Source: Paucimonas lemoignei
Lineage (GTDB): Bacteria; Pseudomonadota; Gammaproteobacteria; Pseudomonadales; Pseudomonadaceae
Reading direction: 5' to 3'
NCBI GenBank assembly: GCA_900475325.1
Contig: LS483371.1
Coordinates: 2,418,001 to 2,482,000 of the forward strand
Length of the DNA stretch: 64,000 bases
Both the position numbers and the translations under genes were made by a program. The notes below the pieces were generated by a model, which was not told where the DNA came from, did no database searches, and saw only the letters and a list, made by a program, of their open reading frames with translations. Each line of letters opens with the position of its first letter. The first letter of the stretch is position 1. Of the stretch, positions 60,517 to 64,000 are shown piece by piece.

Positions 60517-61767
60517 TCACGCGGCCGCCACCGGGGTGTCGGCTACTTCGTTGGGTCGGGAGTCTGCACGCAGGGTCTCCGGCATCGCCAGCATCAGCAG
60601 CAACGCGGCCGTCGCCACCCCGGCCAGGGTCAGGAACGCCGCATTGTAGCCAGCGCTCTGCACCACCAGCCCGGCCAGGCTGTTGCTCAGTGCCGCACCC
60701 AGGCCAAAGATCATCGAGATTACCCCCAGGCTGACGTTGAAACGCCCGGTGCCTTGGGTCAGGTCCTTGACCACCAGCGGAAACAGAGCTCCGAACAAAC
60801 CTGCGCCGATGCCGTCCAGCAACTGCACGCCTACCAGCCAGAACGGGTTGTCAGACATGACATAGAGCACGCCACGGATCGGCAGGATCAAAAAACCAGC
60901 CAGCAGCAATGGCTTGCGCCCCCACACATCGGCCTTGGCCCCCACCAGCAAGGCGACGGGCACCATCACCAGTTGCGCCGCGACGATACAGGCGGAGGTC
61001 AGCGGTGTGGCCAGTTGCAGGTTGACCTGTGCAAGCTTCTGGCTGACCAGGGGCAGCATGGCCGCGTTGGCCAGGTGGAAGAGGGCGCAACAGGCGGCAA
61101 ACAGCAGCAGGGTTTTGTTGCTCATCAGCACTTTCAGGCCTGAAGGCGAATCGCCGTGGTCTGCGTGCCCGGCCTCAAGGCCTCGGGCGACGTCATGATC
61201 AATGGCTTCTGCCGACACGCAACTGACCGCCACCACGCTCGCCAGCGCCATCGCCGCCATCAGGTAGAACACCGCAATCGGACCGAACAGGTAGGCAAAA
61301 CCACCGGCCAGAAGGGCCGCGCAAGCGTTGCCTGCATGATTGAAGGTTTCGTTGCGTCCAGTGCGTCGGGTGAAGGCCTTGGGCCCGGTGATCCCCAGGG
61401 AGATTGCGGCGATGGCAGGCGCGAAAACCGAGGCGGCGACCCCGCTGATGGCCTGAGTGATTGCAATCACACTCAATGACGACGTGAACGGCAATACCAG
61501 GCAGCTGCCGGTGACCAGCAGCGCCGCCAATGCAATCACCGCTCGCTTGTAATGGGTGCGGTCGATCAGTGCCCCTGCCGGTCCCTGGGTGACCAGACCC
61601 GCCAGCGCGGCCACAGTCATCACGATGCCAATGCTGGCCGGGTCCCAGTGATGCACCGCCAATAGATAAATGGCCAGGTACGGCCCAAGTCCGTCGCGAA
61701 CATCAGCCAGAAAGAAATTCAATCCATCGAGTGAGCGGTTATTGCGGCGTTCGGTATGGGCGTCCAA
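60517..61767 (-). CDS. MFS transporter
   Basis: 416-residue transporter with twelve membrane segments. The opening LNFFLADVRDGLGPYLAIYL is characteristic of a Pseudomonas and Burkholderia MFS subgroup, and the loop GALIDRTHYKRAVIAL is the MFS A-like motif. The only supported start is a TTG at 61767, with GAGAG before it. It is divergent from the triple-PAS regulator, which may control it. Substrate unknown. Confidence 0.88.
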   Translation of the reverse strand: MDAHTERRNNRSLDGLNFFLADVRDGLGPYLAIYLLAVHHWDPASIGIVMTVAALAGLVTQGPAGALIDRTHYKRAVIALAALLVTGSCLVLPFTSSLSVIAITQAISGVAASVFAPAIAAISLGITGPKAFTRRTGRNETFNHAGNACAALLAGGFAYLFGPIAVFYLMAAMALASVVAVSCVSAEAIDHDVARGLEAGHADHGDSPSGLKVLMSNKTLLLFAACCALFHLANAAMLPLVSQKLAQVNLQLATPLTSACIVAAQLVMVPVALLVGAKADVWGRKPLLLAGFLILPIRGVLYVMSDNPFWLVGVQLLDGIGAGLFGALFPLVVKDLTQGTGRFNVSLGVISMIFGLGAALSNSLAGLVVQSAGYNAAFLTLAGVATAALLLMLAMPETLRADSRPNEVADTPVAAA

Positions 61768-62031
61768 GTGTGCTCTCGATTTTGACTGCAGCGAGGATCG
61801 GCGGGGGTATCGCAGGGTTTGAGCATGGCCCGTAGAAAAGGTTTTATGGTGGGCGAAGATTTCATGCGGCGTTTATATAAGCACCCGATGAGGTGTGAGA
61901 TTTGTCTTGAATGGGTTGGAATTCATGACGCGCACTGGCTGTCAAACTCGGCGTTGAGCAAAGATCCGGCGGGCGAATCAATGATTGTGCCTCGCGTCAG
62001 GGCGCTCGCTGGTCAGCCAAACGGAGAGAGA

Positions 62032-63522
62032 ATGAGTCGGGCAGTTCTTGAAAGCGAAACCAATCGTCGACAGTTGCAAGAGATCATTGCCGGTCTGTCC
62101 GATGGGGTCATGTTGATCGAAGCGGACCAGTCCATTGTCTGGGCCAATGAAGCGGCGCTGTCCATGCATGGCGTGAAAACGATCAAGCAGCTCGGCCGCA
62201 ACGCCAGTGAGTACGCCTCGCGCTTCACGCTGCGCTATCGCAACAATCACGTTCTGCCGCAAGAGACTTACCCGATCAGCCGGGTGGCGGCGCAAGAGGC
62301 CTTCAGCGACCTGGTGGTGGAAGTGCGGCCAGCAGATGACGACGAGAAGTGCTGGGTGCATCGGCTGCGCAGCATGATCCTCGATGATCGCGCCGGCGAA
62401 GAGCCATTGCGGGTGTTGATCATGACCGACGCCACCCAGTGGGCTAGCGCACAGCAGCGTTTCGAGCGGACCTTCGGCGCCAATCCGGCCCCGGCGGTGA
62501 TCTGCCGCCTCAAGGATCTGCGCTACATCAAGGTTAACCAGGGTTTTCTGGAGATGACGGGCTACAGCCGTGAGCAGGTCATCGGTCGTTCCGTCTATGA
62601 AGTGGACGTGCTGGAGAACGCCGAGCGCAAGGAATTGGCCGTCCAGCGCCTCAATGACGGTGGAACCATCCCGCAGATGCAGGCAGAGCTGAGGCTTCCC
62701 GACGGCGGCAACAAGCTGGTAATCGTCGCGGGCCAGCCCCTGGATGTCGATGATGAGGACTGCATGCTGTTTTCATTCATGGACATGGAGCCGCGACGCA
62801 AAATCGAAGCGGCGCTGCGCCAGAGTGAGGAGCGGTTCGCCAAGGCTTTTCGCCTGACGCCCGTGCCGACGCTGGTATGCAATGCCCAGTCGCGGCATGT
62901 CGTGGAAGTGAACGACGCGTTCGTCAATGCCACGGGTTATACCGCTCAGGAACTCACGGGGCGCTCGGTGGAGGAGATCGGTTTCATTGATGGGCCGCAA
63001 CAGTGCGCGCAGTTGTTCGATCTGCTGAAGAAGACCGGCAATCTGGAAGGCATGGAATTCAAGGTGCGCAAGCGCGGTGATGAAGTGATCGATTGCGCGG
63101 TTTCGGCCGATACCGTAAGCATTCAGGATGTTTCCTGCTACCTGATGGTGTTCATGGACATTTCCGAGCGCAAGCGCTCCGAGCTGGAACTGGTCGATGC
63201 CATCGAGGAGGTGATGCAGGACGCCTCCTGGTTCACCCGCACATTGATTGAAAAGCTGGCCAACGTGAAAAAGGTCAAAACTACCCAGCTGCCGGGTGGT
63301 TCGCTGATCGACCTCACGGCCCGGGAAAAGGACGTGCTGGGGTTGATTTGCGAAGGGCTGGCGGACAAGGAAATTGCCGCACGCCTTAAACTGGCACCCA
63401 ACACTGTTCGTAATCACGTCGCAACCATGTACTCCAAGCTCGGTCTGCACAGCCGTACCGAAGCCATCGTTTGGGCAAGGGAGCGTGCACTGTTCAGCAA
63501 TGACCGGCGCGGCAAAGCCTGA
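62032..63522 (+). CDS. Triple-PAS LuxR-type transcriptional regulator
   Basis: 496-residue cytoplasmic regulator. Three PAS domains fall at about residues 12-130, 135-250 and 260-385 (for example QEIIAGLSDGVMLIEADQSI, NQGFLEMTGYSREQVIGRSV, NDAFVNATGYTAQELTGRSV). A LuxR helix-turn-helix is at the end (LTAREKDVLGLICEGLADKE, then IAARLKLAPNTVRNHVATMY). It has neither receiver nor kinase, so a ligand or cofactor in the PAS domains probably switches it. GGAG 5-6 bp before the ATG at 62032 fixes the start; the frame continues to 61819, but that part looks like leader DNA. Confidence 0.88.
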   Translation: MSRAVLESETNRRQLQEIIAGLSDGVMLIEADQSIVWANEAALSMHGVKTIKQLGRNASEYASRFTLRYRNNHVLPQETYPISRVAAQEAFSDLVVEVRPADDDEKCWVHRLRSMILDDRAGEEPLRVLIMTDATQWASAQQRFERTFGANPAPAVICRLKDLRYIKVNQGFLEMTGYSREQVIGRSVYEVDVLENAERKELAVQRLNDGGTIPQMQAELRLPDGGNKLVIVAGQPLDVDDEDCMLFSFMDMEPRRKIEAALRQSEERFAKAFRLTPVPTLVCNAQSRHVVEVNDAFVNATGYTAQELTGRSVEEIGFIDGPQQCAQLFDLLKKTGNLEGMEFKVRKRGDEVIDCAVSADTVSIQDVSCYLMVFMDISERKRSELELVDAIEEVMQDASWFTRTLIEKLANVKKVKTTQLPGGSLIDLTAREKDVLGLICEGLADKEIAARLKLAPNTVRNHVATMYSKLGLHSRTEAIVWARERALFSNDRRGKA

Positions 63523-63537
63523 CGGCCGACTTGCAAG

Positions 63538-63570
63538 GGTGCAAATGCACCAGTCAGTACGGTGCAAATT
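63538..63570. promoter_or_regulatory. Palindrome GGTGCA-AA-TGCACC with repeated half-site
   Basis: A perfect 6-bp inverted repeat (63538-63551) followed 9 bp later by another GGTGCAAAT (63561-63569), just past the LuxR-type gene and about 110 bp before the DUF1652 gene. It could be an operator for DUF1652. Confidence 0.3.
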
Positions 63571-63675
63571 GATCTGTCGTATCTGCCCGGGGTTTCTTTA
63601 ACCTGACGGTCCATTTTCGGACCCGTCCATAAGGAACTCAGTGCAGACCTTCATAACGACAGATCGAAAAGGCAG

Positions 63676-63945
63676 GTGCGTGTGAGCTGGCTGATTCAAG
63701 TCCGCCATTTGGTGGAAAACAGCTTCCAGCCGTTGGCCTGTGAATGCGTCATCTGTGCCGATGGCTCGTTGACTGTGCGCATCTTTGACAGTGCCACGGG
63801 ACGGGTTGACTTGATGGTGACCGGTATCGCCATGTCCTCGGTCAAGACCCTTGAGGACGTTGCGGTGCTGGTTGAGGAATTGCGGGACGAGTTGGCCACT
63901 GTTAGCGTCAGCCATCCCGAGTTGCAACCTTCGTCACAGGCTTGA
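63676..63945 (+). CDS. DUF1652-family small protein
   Basis: 89-residue protein of DUF1652, a family found almost only in Pseudomonas. The family pattern is visible: LIQVRHLVENSFQPLACECV, then SLTVRIFDSATGRVDLMVTG. The start is GTG, either 63676 or 63682. No signal peptide or membrane segment. Function unknown. It follows the LuxR-type gene by 153 bp and is probably a separate transcript. Confidence 0.85.
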   Translation: MRVSWLIQVRHLVENSFQPLACECVICADGSLTVRIFDSATGRVDLMVTGIAMSSVKTLEDVAVLVEELRDELATVSVSHPELQPSSQA

Positions 63946-64000
63946 GCGAAACGGGATCGGCTCGCGGTTGGGCTGTTTGTCGGTGTCGCCAAGCCCGACC
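63934..64000 (-). CDS. Possible 3' end of a gene running in from the right edge
   Basis: On the minus strand one frame reads VGLGDTDKQPNREPIPFRSS and ends in Leu and a TGA at 63936-63934, overlapping the DUF1652 stop region by 12 bp. The composition looks coding, but only 21 codons are visible and no family can be named. Confidence 0.25.
   Translation of the reverse strand, partial: VGLGDTDKQPNREPIPFRSSL

Noticed and set aside
61819..62031. N-terminal extension of the triple-PAS regulator
   Set aside because: ATG at 62032 has a good ribosome binding site and the first PAS begins soon after; the extra 71 codons look like leader DNA, though I cannot exclude them.

Overview
The window is from a Pseudomonas chromosome in the fluorescens/syringae lineage. 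The support is the GC-rich coding style, several classes of Pseudomonas REP palindromes, a DUF1652 gene, an LigD with the domain order common in Pseudomonas, a FecIR-type iron system, a CzcCBA metal pump and a Rsm-type small RNA candidate. I cannot fix the species. No tRNA, rRNA, CRISPR array or replication origin was seen.

Layout. 1-4 kb: an iron-uptake module, with a partial STN-type TonB receptor facing away from a FecI-like sigma factor and a FecR-like regulator; Fur-box-like sites lie at both ends of the gap and a long extragenic repeat fills it. 4-6 kb: a GNAT acetyltransferase and an orphan polyamine-binding protein. 6-14.7 kb: a heavy-metal module, with a sensor kinase and response regulator divergent from czcCBA, then a small convergent exported protein. 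14.9-22.6 kb: a sugar-acid-type catabolic cluster (3-hydroxyisobutyrate dehydrogenase family, MFS, DenD-like, FAH family, SDR) divergent from a LysR regulator and a second MFS; a GATAACC motif recurs at both promoters. 23.3-28.5 kb: a complete peptide-type ABC importer operon. 29.7-33.6 kb: a three-gene operon of a BNR/sialidase-fold protein, a membrane protein and an LTA-synthase-like transferase. 33.8-36.2 kb: an MFS exporter and glycerate kinase. 36.4-37.7 kb: a complete IS481-type insertion sequence sitting between the two ends of a long extragenic repeat. 37.8-39.3 kb: a Rid-family protein and a LysR regulator. 39.5-44.7 kb: a soluble histidine kinase and a 1407-residue GGDEF-EAL protein ending in a receiver domain. 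44.7-45.5 kb: four tandem copies of a 187-bp REP-containing unit. 45.6-48.3 kb: DNA ligase D. 48.5-48.6 kb: a candidate RsmX-like sRNA. 48.7-50.5 kb: an unknown membrane protein and a GlxA-type AraC regulator. 51.2-56.4 kb: a bacteriophytochrome operon with two further signalling proteins. 56.8-60.5 kb: two alpha/beta hydrolases, a DUF4892 protein and an AI-2E-family permease. 60.5-64 kb: an MFS transporter, a triple-PAS LuxR regulator and DUF1652.

The most noteworthy items are the Rsm-type sRNA candidate with four GGA hairpins and a UUCG terminator (48516-48633), the family of about 700-bp extragenic repeats (three long copies, one copy whose core is replaced by the IS, one divergent relative), the 187-bp tandem REP array, the kinase/c-di-GMP pair and the LTA-synthase-like operon. 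Many open frames inside the long repeats look like small proteins but are translations of repeat DNA, so I do not annotate them as genes.
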